Assembly: GCF_001552355.1 (NCBI RefSeq)
Contig: NZ_BCRA01000035.1
Coordinates: 1-44,777 of the forward strand
Reading direction: 5' to 3'
DNA length: 44,777 nucleotides
From: Microbacterium resistens NBRC 103078
Lineage (GTDB): Bacteria > Actinomycetota > Actinomycetes > Actinomycetales > Microbacteriaceae
Shown here: positions 16,192-23,551 of the stretch, one piece after another
Layout: each line of letters opens with the position of its first letter
Numbering within the stretch: the stretch's first letter is position 1
The notes under the pieces: generated by a model
Told to the model about the DNA's origin: nothing
The model's input: only the letters and a program-made list of their open reading frames with translations
Database searches by the model: none
Made by a program: the position numbers and the translations under genes

Positions 16192-17022
16192 CTACGCGGC
16201 GAGGTACCGGTACCGCCGGGCTGCTAGGGGGAGGAACACGGCGATGAGGACGAGGGGCCAGGCGATGGCGAGGAGTGTCGCGTTCTCGGCGGCCCATGAT
16301 GTCGATGTCGTGATGCCGGGATTACCGAAGAGTTCGCGCGTGGCAGTGACTGTGGCGGAAAGTGGGTTCCACTCGGCGATGACCCCGAGCCAGGCCGGCA
16401 TCTGGGCAGGGAGGACGAAGACGTTGGAGATCATCGTCAGCGGGTAGATGGGCGCGAGGGCGACGCTCGCGAGGTCGGGCGACCGCAGCGCGAGGCCGAG
16501 GTAGATGCCGACCCACGCGAGCGCGTAGCGGAGAAGCAGCAGGAGCCCGATCGCCGCGAGGGTCTGCCATACGGTTCCGTTGGCGCGCCAGCCGACCAGC
16601 AGTCCGCAGGCGAGCAGGGCGATCAGTTCGAGGACGGATGCCGCAAGGTCGGCGAAGCTTCGGCCGGTGACGACGGCGGCGCCCGACATGGGAATCGTGC
16701 GAAACCTGTCCGTGATGCCCTTGGCGGTGTCGGTGGTGACGGAGATGACGGTCTGGGCCATGCCGAGCGCCATCGTCATCACGAACAGCCCTGGCATCAG
16801 GAACTCGCGGTAGTTGCCGCCGTCGGGCAGCGTGATCGCGCTCCCGAACACGTACCCGAACATGATCACCATGACGATCGGGAAGAGGAGGTTGCCAACA
16901 AGTCGTGACGGTTGCTGGCGAAAGTGGGTGAGGTATCTGCGGGCGACGATCAGGCTGTCGTGCAGAGCCCACCGCGACGGCGAGCCGGGGGCCGTTGCGG
17001 TGAGGGGGGCGAGCGAGGTCAT
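16192..17022 (-). CDS. ABC-2 type exporter permease (DrrB-like)
   Basis: 276 aa with about six transmembrane segments. ABC-2 permease features: an N-terminal amphipathic stretch SLIVARRYLTHFRQQP, first helix FPIVMVIMFGYVFGSA, loop PGLFVMTMALG, then GITDRFRTIPMSGAAVVTGR, the conserved R-F-R-T-x-P-M-S segment of DrrB relatives. ATG at 17022 overlaps the ATPase stop by 4 nt. It is the last gene of the MoxR/VWA/repeat-protein run. The exported substrate is unknown; DrrB relatives export antibiotics or lipids. Confidence 0.9.
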   Translation of the reverse strand: MTSLAPLTATAPGSPSRWALHDSLIVARRYLTHFRQQPSRLVGNLLFPIVMVIMFGYVFGSAITLPDGGNYREFLMPGLFVMTMALGMAQTVISVTTDTAKGITDRFRTIPMSGAAVVTGRSFADLAASVLELIALLACGLLVGWRANGTVWQTLAAIGLLLLLRYALAWVGIYLGLALRSPDLASVALAPIYPLTMISNVFVLPAQMPAWLGVIAEWNPLSATVTATRELFGNPGITTSTSWAAENATLLAIAWPLVLIAVFLPLAARRYRYLAA

Positions 17023-17966
17023 GCTGTCTTCTCCTCCCGATCGGTGAGCTTGATGAACACGTCGTCGAGGGTCGGCTGGCGCAGGGCGACGTCTTCGGGG
17101 TCGATGCCTGCCTCGTGGAGTTGCCGCATGGTGGTGCTCAGGCTGTGGAACCGTTCGGGAGCGGGCGCGCTGACGCGGCGACGGTGGAGGTCGATGCCGG
17201 GGTCAGTGCCGGTCGCGGCAGCGACGATGCGTGCGGCCGCATTCGTCTGTTCCTCGTCGCGGAGTGCGAGTTCGATCCGGTCACCCCCGACGCTCTCTTT
17301 GAGTTCGCGGGGTGTGCCGCGCGCGATGATCGTCCCGCTGTCGATGACGGCGATCTGGTCGGCGAGGTGATCGGCCTCATCGAGATACTGAGTCGTCAGT
17401 AGAACGGTTGTTCCAGCGGACACGAGTTCTCGGATGTCGGTCCAGACCTCGGCGCGCGTGCGTGGATCGAGACCGGTGGTCGGCTCGTCGAGGAAGAGCA
17501 CACGTGGCGCGAGGATGAGGCTGACAGCGAGGTCGAGGCGACGCCGCATCCCGCCGGAGTAGCCGCCTGCGGGTCGGTCGGCGGCGTCGTGGAGTGCGAA
17601 CCTGTCGAGCAGTTCGTCTGTTCGCTGGCGCGCCTGTCGTCGGTCGAGGTGGTAGAGCCGGGCGAACATGTCGAGGTTCTGCCGTCCGGTCAGGATCTCG
17701 TCGACGGCCGAGAACTGTCCGGTGAATCCGATCGCGGCGCGTACTCGGCCGGAGTCTGTCGTGAGGTCGTGTCCGGCGATGCTGGCGTTGCCGGAGTCGG
17801 CTTTCAGCAGCGTGGCGAGAATGCGCACCGCCGTGGTCTTTCCCGCACCATTGGGGCCGAGCAGCCCGCATACCGTTCCTTCGTCCACGGAGAGCGTGAA
17901 TCCGTCGAGCGCCCGTTTCTTTCCGTAGGTTTTGCGGAGGTCGGTGGCGCTGATCATCGCGGTCAT
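17019..17966 (-). CDS. ABC exporter ATPase (DrrA-like)
   Basis: 315 aa from ATG at 17966. Walker A GPNGAGKT at 37-44, Q-loop FTGQFSAVDE, signature YSGGMRRRLDLA near 136-147, Walker B LFLDEPTTGLD, then the H-loop region, where the usual His is replaced in LTTQYLDEAD as in DrrA. The C-terminal DrrA extension ends with RQPTLDDVFIKLT. The start lies 1 nt after the stop of the repeat-protein gene, so translation of the exporter is tied to the upstream MoxR/VWA genes. It is paralogous to the ATPase at 28182. Confidence 0.92.
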   Translation of the reverse strand: MTAMISATDLRKTYGKKRALDGFTLSVDEGTVCGLLGPNGAGKTTAVRILATLLKADSGNASIAGHDLTTDSGRVRAAIGFTGQFSAVDEILTGRQNLDMFARLYHLDRRQARQRTDELLDRFALHDAADRPAGGYSGGMRRRLDLAVSLILAPRVLFLDEPTTGLDPRTRAEVWTDIRELVSAGTTVLLTTQYLDEADHLADQIAVIDSGTIIARGTPRELKESVGGDRIELALRDEEQTNAAARIVAAATGTDPGIDLHRRRVSAPAPERFHSLSTTMRQLHEAGIDPEDVALRQPTLDDVFIKLTDREEKTA

Positions 17967-17967
17967 G

Positions 17968-18744
17968 TCAGTTCCTTTCTTCGGGTGGTTTCGGGGCGCT
18001 CGGGCCGCTGAGCGCTCGGAGCACGGCGGCGTGTTCGGCGGTCGTGCCGGCGTCGCGGGCGTGACGGGCGTCGTCGGGTGTGAATCCGGCGACGACCCAG
18101 GCAGGGACTTCCGTTCGGGGGATGCCTGCGTCCCACCACTGCCGGAGGAGTTCGAAGCCGTCGTGGCCGGCTTCAGCGAGGGTTGATGCTTCGGAGGGGG
18201 TGAAGCCGATGCTGTGGCACACGGCGGCCTGTGCCGGGTCGAGGCCGGTTCTGGCCCAGGGCACGGCCGTTGCGGCATCGCGCCATCCGGCGTCGAGGTA
18301 AGCGCGTCCGGTCGCGACAGGAACTCCGGAGCGGAGCAGCGCCCGCATGGTCGCGGACTGTTCGCCGGTCAGCGTGTCCGACTTGCGAGGGCGGTGTCCG
18401 AGCAGGGTCCGCCACCAGCGTCGGGGGCGTGGTCGTTCTCCGGCGAGGTGTCGCTCTGCGGCCTCGGTGTGGCTGTAGCCGAGTTCGTGCCATTGCACGG
18501 CGTCGCGGGGTGTCATCCCGGCGCGCAGCAGCGGTTGCACGGTGTAGGGGGTGAGGCCGGCGGTGCGCCAGGCGTACGCGTCGCCGGGGGTGTAGACGCC
18601 GCTGTCGCGCCAGCGTTCGGCGGAGCTCAGCAGGAATCCGTTGTCGATCCAGCCGCGTGCTTCGGCCACGGTGAAGCCGCGCTCGGTCCAACGGTGGAGG
18701 TCTTCGGGCTCGGGGTCGGGATGGTCGTCGTAGGCGATGGTCAT
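17968..18744 (-). CDS. Protein built of 13-residue helical repeats (unrecognised family)
   Basis: 258 aa. I do not recognise a named family. Almost the whole protein is a tandem of about fourteen units of about 13 residues with the pattern xxAGhTPxxAxxW, where h is hydrophobic. Examples: RTAGLTPYTVQPL, LRAGMTPRDAVQW, LDAGWRDAATAVPW, WDAGIPRTEVPAW, VVAGFTPDDARHA. Two blocks (about residues 19-100 and 132-245) are split by a basic linker ERPRPRRWWRTLLGHRPRK. Each unit would form a turn plus a short helix, so a solenoid adaptor is likely. There is no signal peptide or membrane helix. The gene lies 9 nt after the VWA gene and 1 nt before the exporter ATPase, so it probably bridges these partners. 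Confidence 0.8.
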   Translation of the reverse strand: MTIAYDDHPDPEPEDLHRWTERGFTVAEARGWIDNGFLLSSAERWRDSGVYTPGDAYAWRTAGLTPYTVQPLLRAGMTPRDAVQWHELGYSHTEAAERHLAGERPRPRRWWRTLLGHRPRKSDTLTGEQSATMRALLRSGVPVATGRAYLDAGWRDAATAVPWARTGLDPAQAAVCHSIGFTPSEASTLAEAGHDGFELLRQWWDAGIPRTEVPAWVVAGFTPDDARHARDAGTTAEHAAVLRALSGPSAPKPPEERN

Positions 18745-18753
18745 GGGTGCTCC

Positions 18754-20076
18754 TTATGCAGTGGCAGGGAGGGCGATGACATGTGCCCATCCAGGTGGAG
18801 GTGCCTCGGGGTGGTAGCCGGGGCCCGGTTCGACCAGGCCGATCACGACCGGCACGGGCGGGCGGTGGTCCGGCCACGGGGTTTGCCCGTCGGTGAGGAC
18901 AAGGATCAGATCGGGCCGGGGTCGCAGCGTGAGCGCGGCGCTGATGCCCTCGCGCATATCCGTGCCGCCGCCGCCGAGCAGCTCGATGTCCTCTGCGCGG
19001 CGGATGGTCTGGACGGGGTGGGCGTTCAGGTCGCAGCAGATCACGTGCAGCCGCCGGCTCGGTCCGCTGGCGCGGGCGATGATCGCCGTCACTTCGGCGA
19101 GGAAGCCGGTCAGGATCGCGGGGGTGATGCTGCCGGAGGTGTCGATGACCAGCGCGATCACTGGTGCAGGAGCGACCATCGCAGGCATCACGATGCCGTC
19201 GACGGCCGGCCTGCGGGAGGGACGGCTATAGGAGAAGTCCACCCGGCCTGCCGCCTGCCGCGCTCCGCGGCGCAGCATCGCGCCGAGCTCGGCGCGCCAG
19301 TCGACGGCGGGATGCAGCCTCTCGCTGGCCCAGCGTCGCCAGCCGCCGGGAATCGTGGCTCGCGCGGCCGAGCGGGTTTCGATCTCGCGGGCGACGGCCA
19401 GTTCGAGGATGTCGCGCTCGGTCTCGCTGAGCCCGTCGCCACTGGCCGAGTCCTCGTAGTCGTGCGGGATCCCGTCCGCCGCGCTGCCGCAGTCGATCAG
19501 TTCGGCGAGCCGTCGCCCACCCTTGCTGTGGGCAGTGTCGAGAACCTCGATGAGTGACATGTACTCCTCGGCCAGTCGTCCCTCGGGCAGCCCGAGTGCG
19601 CGTGGCGAGATGATCCCGGCCGGTGAGTCGAGTCCTGCCGCTTCGAGGTCGTCGTTGACCTCGGCGTCCGCGGCCTGGTTCCACTGCCGTGCGAGGGAGT
19701 CCGGCGCACCCGCCTCGCCGGCGGCATGCGTGCTTGGAGCGCTGGCTGACATCGGGGAGCGGGTCGCGTGATGGCGGACAAGATGCCCGATGTGGTGCAG
19801 CAGCCACCAGCCGACCACCGGCGGGGCCGTCGCGAGCGTCGTGCCGGGATCGAGGTGGACGTTCCAGCGGGTGTCGGCCGGGAACGCCCGGAGGTCGTCG
19901 TCCGGGACGGGCTCGCCGGTCTCTTCGTCCACGTACGGTTCCAGCACGACCGGTCGGAGTGCGAACAGCGCACTTGCGAGGTATGGCGCCTGTGCTGCGG
20001 CCCACAGCCGCGCCTCGGCGAAGCGGGCCAGCACTTCGGGTGTGCGCGCAGGGTCGGTCGGAGCCGGGCCGGTCAT
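18754..20076 (-). CDS. VWA-like domain protein with metallopeptidase-like N-terminal domain (DUF2201 type)
   Basis: 440 aa from ATG at 20076, overlapping the MoxR gene stop (ATGA). The N-terminal half fits the DUF2201 putative metallopeptidase domain: HHIGHLVRHH (His94 and His98 as HxxxH) and WNQAADAEVNDDLE near 132-145, the counterpart of the W-N-x-A-x-D-x-x-I-N segment. The usual catalytic Glu after the first His is replaced by His. The C-terminal half is a von Willebrand A-like domain with MIDAS residues DTSGS (312-316), Thr in GGGGTDMREG and Asp in VLTDGQ. Such proteins are partners of MoxR AAA+ ATPases and act as metal-dependent adaptors or effectors. The cellular target is unknown. Confidence 0.87.
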   Translation of the reverse strand: MTGPAPTDPARTPEVLARFAEARLWAAAQAPYLASALFALRPVVLEPYVDEETGEPVPDDDLRAFPADTRWNVHLDPGTTLATAPPVVGWWLLHHIGHLVRHHATRSPMSASAPSTHAAGEAGAPDSLARQWNQAADAEVNDDLEAAGLDSPAGIISPRALGLPEGRLAEEYMSLIEVLDTAHSKGGRRLAELIDCGSAADGIPHDYEDSASGDGLSETERDILELAVAREIETRSAARATIPGGWRRWASERLHPAVDWRAELGAMLRRGARQAAGRVDFSYSRPSRRPAVDGIVMPAMVAPAPVIALVIDTSGSITPAILTGFLAEVTAIIARASGPSRRLHVICCDLNAHPVQTIRRAEDIELLGGGGTDMREGISAALTLRPRPDLILVLTDGQTPWPDHRPPVPVVIGLVEPGPGYHPEAPPPGWAHVIALPATA

Positions 20077-21161
20077 GGCATGAGTCCTGCCGTGCGAAGG
20101 ATCGGGGCGAGCTCGAGCATGGCCGTGGGCAGGTTCGCCCCGGCTGGCCGCTGGGAGGCGAGGGCGCGGGCGGAGGTTGCGGCTACGTCGGGCGTGGTCT
20201 TGGCAACCCGAGCGATCACGTCCCATGCGCGCTCCCATGCCGACTCGCTCGCGTCCGCGTGAACGTGGGCGACGACCGCGCCGAGCAGCGCGTGCAGGTG
20301 GTCGGGCCGGTCCGGCAGTGGCGCGTGGGGGTCGTTCAGCACCGACTCAGGGTCGGGCAGGTCGAGCGTGCGCAGCCAGGACAACGCCTCGAACCCTGCC
20401 GCCTCGCCGACTGCGCCGATCACCAGCGCGGCGATCGTCGCCTCGTCGCTGGCATTCGCAACCCCGGCGGCCAGGCCGCGCGCGGCCATCTCCCAGGTCC
20501 GAGGGCTTGGCCAGCTCCGCCCCGCCCGCTCCGGCGAATCCGGCACGGCAAGCACCAGCTCCGGCCGGATCCGCAAGAATGCACCGATCTGCGCCTTCGC
20601 TGTCGCGATCTGCCCAGACGTCGGCGCGGCGACGGAGGCAGCATCGGCGACCGCGAACCCGTGAGCGAATCCCTCAGCGACCCCGGCGGCCTCGATCTGC
20701 CAGTCCAGATGCACGAGCCGGTTTGCCAGCGGCGCGGACAGCTCCCAGCCGTCCGCGGCGACACTGGGCGGGTTCGCTGCGGCGACGACACGCACGCCCT
20801 CCGGGAGCACAAGATCGCCCACGGCGCGTTCCAGGACAACGCGGAGCATCGCGGCCTGCACCGCGGGCGGTGCCGTGGTCAGCTCGTCCAGAAACAACAA
20901 CCCGGACCCCGCCGCGGCCAGTCGTTCGGCCCATCGTGGCGGCGCGAACCAGGTCCCGTCATCGCGGATGACGGGGAGACCGGAGAAGTCGCTCGGTTCG
21001 CGGATCGAGCCGACCACTACCTCGATCGGCATTTCCAGCTGCTCAGCAAGCGCCATGACGGCGGAGGTCTTGCCGGTCCCTGGCGCACCCCACAGCAGGA
21101 CAGGGAGGTTCGCCCTCACTGCCAGTGAAAGGGCCGAACGCACGGTCTCGTTCTTGGTCAT
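20073..21161 (-). CDS. MoxR-family AAA+ ATPase
   Basis: 362 aa. Walker A GAPGTGKT (25-32), Walker B LLFLDELT with Asp92-Glu93, sensor-1 Asn130 in VVAAANPPS, Arg148 in APLANRLVHLDW as arginine-finger region. The start at 21161 (MTKNET) is chosen over an ATG 15 nt upstream because AAGGAGG lies 5 nt before it; the upstream ATG would include the Shine-Dalgarno sequence in the coding region. MoxR ATPases act as chaperone-like remodelling machines with VWA proteins; the VWA partner overlaps this gene by 4 nt. It heads a run of five coupled genes that ends with an ABC exporter. Confidence 0.9.
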   Translation of the reverse strand: MTKNETVRSALSLAVRANLPVLLWGAPGTGKTSAVMALAEQLEMPIEVVVGSIREPSDFSGLPVIRDDGTWFAPPRWAERLAAAGSGLLFLDELTTAPPAVQAAMLRVVLERAVGDLVLPEGVRVVAAANPPSVAADGWELSAPLANRLVHLDWQIEAAGVAEGFAHGFAVADAASVAAPTSGQIATAKAQIGAFLRIRPELVLAVPDSPERAGRSWPSPRTWEMAARGLAAGVANASDEATIAALVIGAVGEAAGFEALSWLRTLDLPDPESVLNDPHAPLPDRPDHLHALLGAVVAHVHADASESAWERAWDVIARVAKTTPDVAATSARALASQRPAGANLPTAMLELAPILRTAGLMP

Positions 21162-21188
21162 GAGGTCCTCCTTCATATGCGTGCGGGC

Positions 21189-21218
21189 AGCACGAAACCT
21201 CCCGTTTTCGGGCGTGCT
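21189..21218. repeat. Stem-loop between the HTH gene and moxR-like gene
   Basis: AGCACG and CGTGCT form the outer arms around CCCG-TTTT-CGGG, with a six-base bulge on one side. It lies about 30 nt upstream of the MoxR-type start codon in the leader. It could be an attenuator or RNA-processing site; function is inferred only. Confidence 0.4.
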
Positions 21219-21225
21219 GATCTAC

Positions 21226-21252
21226 GGTGGCTGAGGCTGCTGCTCAGCCACC
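21226..21252 (-). terminator. Strong hairpin after the HTH gene (terminator or attenuator)
   Basis: GGTGGCTGAG (21226-21235) and CTCAGCCACC (21243-21252) form a perfect 10-bp stem with a 7-nt loop. It lies 22 nt beyond the HTH gene stop, before the MoxR-type gene. There is no U-run after it, so it may only partly terminate, making the HTH gene more abundant than the downstream genes. Confidence 0.45.
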
Positions 21253-21274
21253 TGCGGTGGCGCTGGCTAGAGGT

Positions 21275-21511
21275 CTACTTCTGGCTGCCGAACAGACCTC
21301 TGCCGCCGTACTTCTTGTGGATGGCCTGCTTGGACACGCCCAACACATCCGCGATGTCGACCCAGGTCGCTCCCTGGTTGCGGGCACGGCGCACCAGCAC
21401 TGCCTCCACACGCTCCATCTCCTTGCGAACCTGCACGGTCGCATCCAACCCGACCAGCGGGTCCTCGCTCGCCGTCGCCCGGGCTAGCGCCGTCAACTGC
21501 TCCACGTCCAT
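21275..21511 (-). CDS. Small helix-turn-helix protein, probable regulator of the MoxR/VWA operon
   Basis: 78 aa from ATG at 21511. The C-terminal half holds a helix-turn-helix, TWVDIADVLGVSKQAIHKKYG (about residues 49-69), preceded by a helical region with VQVRKEMERVEAVLVRRAR. This layout is common among small actinobacterial proteins encoded next to other genes they control. The start is chosen because -10 TATGGT ends 7 nt upstream, implying a leaderless mRNA; an in-frame ATG at 21523 overlaps that -10 box. Overlapping palindromes with TTGACC half-sites cover the promoter, so autoregulation is likely. It precedes the MoxR-type gene by about 110 nt on the same strand. Confidence 0.78.
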   Translation of the reverse strand: MDVEQLTALARATASEDPLVGLDATVQVRKEMERVEAVLVRRARNQGATWVDIADVLGVSKQAIHKKYGGRGLFGSQK

Positions 21512-21513
21512 GC

Positions 21514-21558
21514 GGTCAACCATAATTGACCGCTTGACCGAAGTCAATCTGGATTGAC
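21514..21558 (-). promoter_or_regulatory. Promoter with three overlapping TTGACC palindromes
   Basis: On the minus strand TTGACT (21542-21547) and TATGGT (21519-21524) are 17 bp apart, a good sigma-70-type promoter. Three inverted repeats cover it: GGTCAA-N6-TTGACC (21514-21531), TTGAC-N4-GTCAA (21534-21547) and GTCAAT-N4-ATTGAC (21543-21558). The last two share one half-site. This points to cooperative binding of a dimeric repressor, most simply the adjacent HTH protein. Confidence 0.65.
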
Positions 21559-21870
21559 CGATGCGCTGGGGGTGGAGGGCTGCGCTCGGCATGGGACGGT
21601 ATCGACCGGGGCGCCGACCCTCCGGAAGGTCGACGTCGAGCGCTTCTCCGACGCAAGCCCTCGCCAAGAGGGCGGCGGCCCCGACCTCAGAGCATTTCGG
21701 GTGAGGATGCCAAGTCACCACAAGGTCCAAAACCTGGACGAACGAGCATCACGTCGGCTCATCAGAGCATTGAAGGCTCAGTAGTCCACTCCATACGGTT
21801 GCTTTGAACATCACGATCGAACTGAGCACAGAAGGCAGGGTGTGGGCATGGTGGCTGACGGCAGAGGCAT
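21559..21870. other. Intergenic DNA before the IS element
   Basis: Roughly 310 bases between the HTH gene promoter and the IS left end. A plus-strand open frame (21554-21784) has no family features. Nothing else is recognised; the missing N-terminal part of the hydrolase found right of the IS is not here. Confidence 0.5.
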
Positions 21871-21921
21871 TGAGTCGCCCCGGCATGTCCGGAGACATGA
21901 TTCCTTGGAAGGATCTGTCTC

Positions 21922-22245
21922 ATGGGACGTCCCAGTAAGTATCCGCGCGAGCTTCGTGAGCGCGCTGTCCGCATGGTCGCCGAGCTGCGGCCCGATTATC
22001 CGAGCGAGTACGCCGCGATGACCGCGACCGCGCAGATGCTCGGCATCGGGTCGCCCGAGACGATCCGGACCTGGATCCGCCGGGGCCAGGTCGACGCCGG
22101 CGAACGCCCCGGCGTCACGACGGAGGCGTCGGAGGAGATCAAGCGACTCAAGCGGGAGAACGCCGAGTTGCGTCGCGCCAACGAGATCTTGAAGGCGGCC
22201 TCGGCTTTCTTCGCGGCCGAACTCGACCGGCCACAGAAGCGATAG
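21922..22245 (+). CDS. IS3-family transposase OrfA
   Basis: 107 aa. Starts MGRPSKYPRELRERAVRMV, carries an HTH_Tnp_1 domain (TATAQMLGIGSPETIRTWIRRGQ) and a C-terminal coiled coil EEIKRLKRENAELRRANEILKAASAFFAAELD, the signature end of IS3 OrfA proteins. The ATG at 21922 lies 27 nt inside the left inverted repeat. It acts with OrfB to bind the IS ends; a -1 ribosomal shift near its end would yield the OrfAB transposase. Confidence 0.92.
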   Translation: MGRPSKYPRELRERAVRMVAELRPDYPSEYAAMTATAQMLGIGSPETIRTWIRRGQVDAGERPGVTTEASEEIKRLKRENAELRRANEILKAASAFFAAELDRPQKR

Positions 22246-22286
22246 TCACGTTCATCGAGGACCACAAGGACCGTCGAGACGGCGGG

Positions 22287-23174
22287 TTGCGGTGGGGTGT
22301 CGAGTCGATCTGCGCCGTGCTCACCCAGCACGGTGTGAAGATCGCCCCATCGACCTACTACGACGCCCGAGGCCGCGGCCCGTCGCCTCGCGAGGTGTCG
22401 GACGAACGGTGGAAGCCGATCATCCTCACGACGTGGCAGCAGCAGCGGCGTGTGCTTGGCGCCCGCAAGCTCTGGCTGAGGCTCCGTCGCGACGGGCACG
22501 ACATCGCCCGCTGCACGGTCGAACGGCTGATGCGGGAGCTGGGGATCGCCGGCGTCGTACGCGGGAAACGCAAGCGCCCCGTGGACACGGCGCTGCGGGA
22601 GAGCAGGCCGGCTGACCTCGTCGACCGGCACTTCTGGCGGTTCCGCACGAACCAGCTCTGGGTCGCCGATTTCACTTACGTCTGGACGTGGTCCGGATGG
22701 GTCTACGTCGCCTTCGTGTTCGACGCGCACTCCCGCCGTATCCTCGGCTGCCGCGCCGCCACCTCGATGACGACACCGCTGGTGCTGGACTGCCTCGACA
22801 TGGCGCTGTGGACCCGTCGCCGCGAGGGAGTCGCCGGGTTCGCAGGGCTGACACACCACACCGACGCGGGCAGCGTCTACACCTCGATCGCCTTCACCGA
22901 CCGGCTCATCGACGAGGGCATCGACCCCTCCGTCGGGTCCGTCGGCGACGCGTACGACAACTCCCTCGCGGAATCGCAGATCGGGCTCTACAAGTCCGAA
23001 CTCATCCACCACGAGGGCCCGTGGCGGGACGTCGATCACGTCGAAGCGGGAACCGCGTCCTGGGTGCTCTGGTTCAACAGCGAGCGTCCGCACGGCTCGA
23101 TCGACGACCTCACGCCGCTCGAGGTCGAGCAGCTCGACTACGCTCGCAACGAACCGGTCGAACAAGCCGGCTGA
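22287..23174 (+). CDS. IS3-family transposase OrfB (rve integrase core)
   Basis: 295 aa from the first ATG; the same frame extends back into the orfA end (reading IVTFIEDHKDRRDGG), so the natural product is likely an OrfAB fusion made by -1 frameshifting. HTH_21 region GVESICAVLTQHGVKIAPSTYY, then catalytic Asp in WVADFTYVWTW, Asp in LTHHTDAGSVY, Glu in NSLAESQIGLYKSELI. The C-terminal WFNSERPHGSIDDLTPLE motif is complete. It looks intact and probably active. Confidence 0.92.
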   Translation: MRWGVESICAVLTQHGVKIAPSTYYDARGRGPSPREVSDERWKPIILTTWQQQRRVLGARKLWLRLRRDGHDIARCTVERLMRELGIAGVVRGKRKRPVDTALRESRPADLVDRHFWRFRTNQLWVADFTYVWTWSGWVYVAFVFDAHSRRILGCRAATSMTTPLVLDCLDMALWTRRREGVAGFAGLTHHTDAGSVYTSIAFTDRLIDEGIDPSVGSVGDAYDNSLAESQIGLYKSELIHHEGPWRDVDHVEAGTASWVLWFNSERPHGSIDDLTPLEVEQLDYARNEPVEQAG

Positions 23175-23214
23175 CACCAGCAAACAGCTCTCCGGACATG
23201 CCGAGGCGAGTCAG

Positions 23215-23475
23215 TCGGTCACCTCGCCGGTGCTTGCGCTGTTCGGCGGCTCCGACCCGCTCATCCCGGTCACGGAGAGTGTCGCGGCGTACGCGGAGAA
23301 CCTCGCCGCGCTTGATGGCGTGAGTCACGGGCTCGCCGTGTTCCCGCGCGCGAACCACGGCCTGTTCGTCCCCGACACTGCGCCAGGCGGCAACGCTGGA
23401 CAGCTGGCCGCAGGAGTTCTTCCGATGATCGCGAGTTTCCTTACCGACGCCCGCGTGCGGCAACCTTCCTCGTGA
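23215..23475 (+). pseudogene. Alpha/beta hydrolase, C-terminal fragment
   Basis: The frame entering directly from the IS right end reads VTSPVLALFGGSDPLIPVTE and later FPRANHGLFVPD. These are the strand with the catalytic Asp and the loop with the catalytic His of an alpha/beta hydrolase (dienelactone hydrolase or peptidase S9-like). The nucleophile half (G-x-S-x-G) is missing and is not present left of the IS. It is therefore a remnant produced by IS-linked deletion. Confidence 0.8.
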
Positions 23476-23551
23476 CCTTGAACCCGAGCCTGGTCGGCGA
23501 GGCGGGACGTCAATCTGCGGAGGCTCGGACGGCCGCCTCATCGTGAGTGGG

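Larger units (their letters stand above)
21871..23213 (+). mobile_element. Complete IS3-family insertion sequence (1343 bp)
   Basis: Terminal inverted repeats of 25 bp (21871-21895 and 23189-23213) match at 23 positions; shared core CGGCATGTCCGGAGA; ends are TGA...TCA as usual for the family. Inside are orfA and a -1 shifted orfB. The flanking trinucleotides (CAT on the left, GTC on the right) do not match, so no 3-bp target duplication is seen. Confidence 0.88.

Noticed and set aside
21559..21870. Plus-strand frame 21554-21784 as the missing N-terminus of the hydrolase cut by the IS
   Set aside because: It lacks an oxyanion or G-x-S-x-G motif and shows no hydrolase-like pattern.
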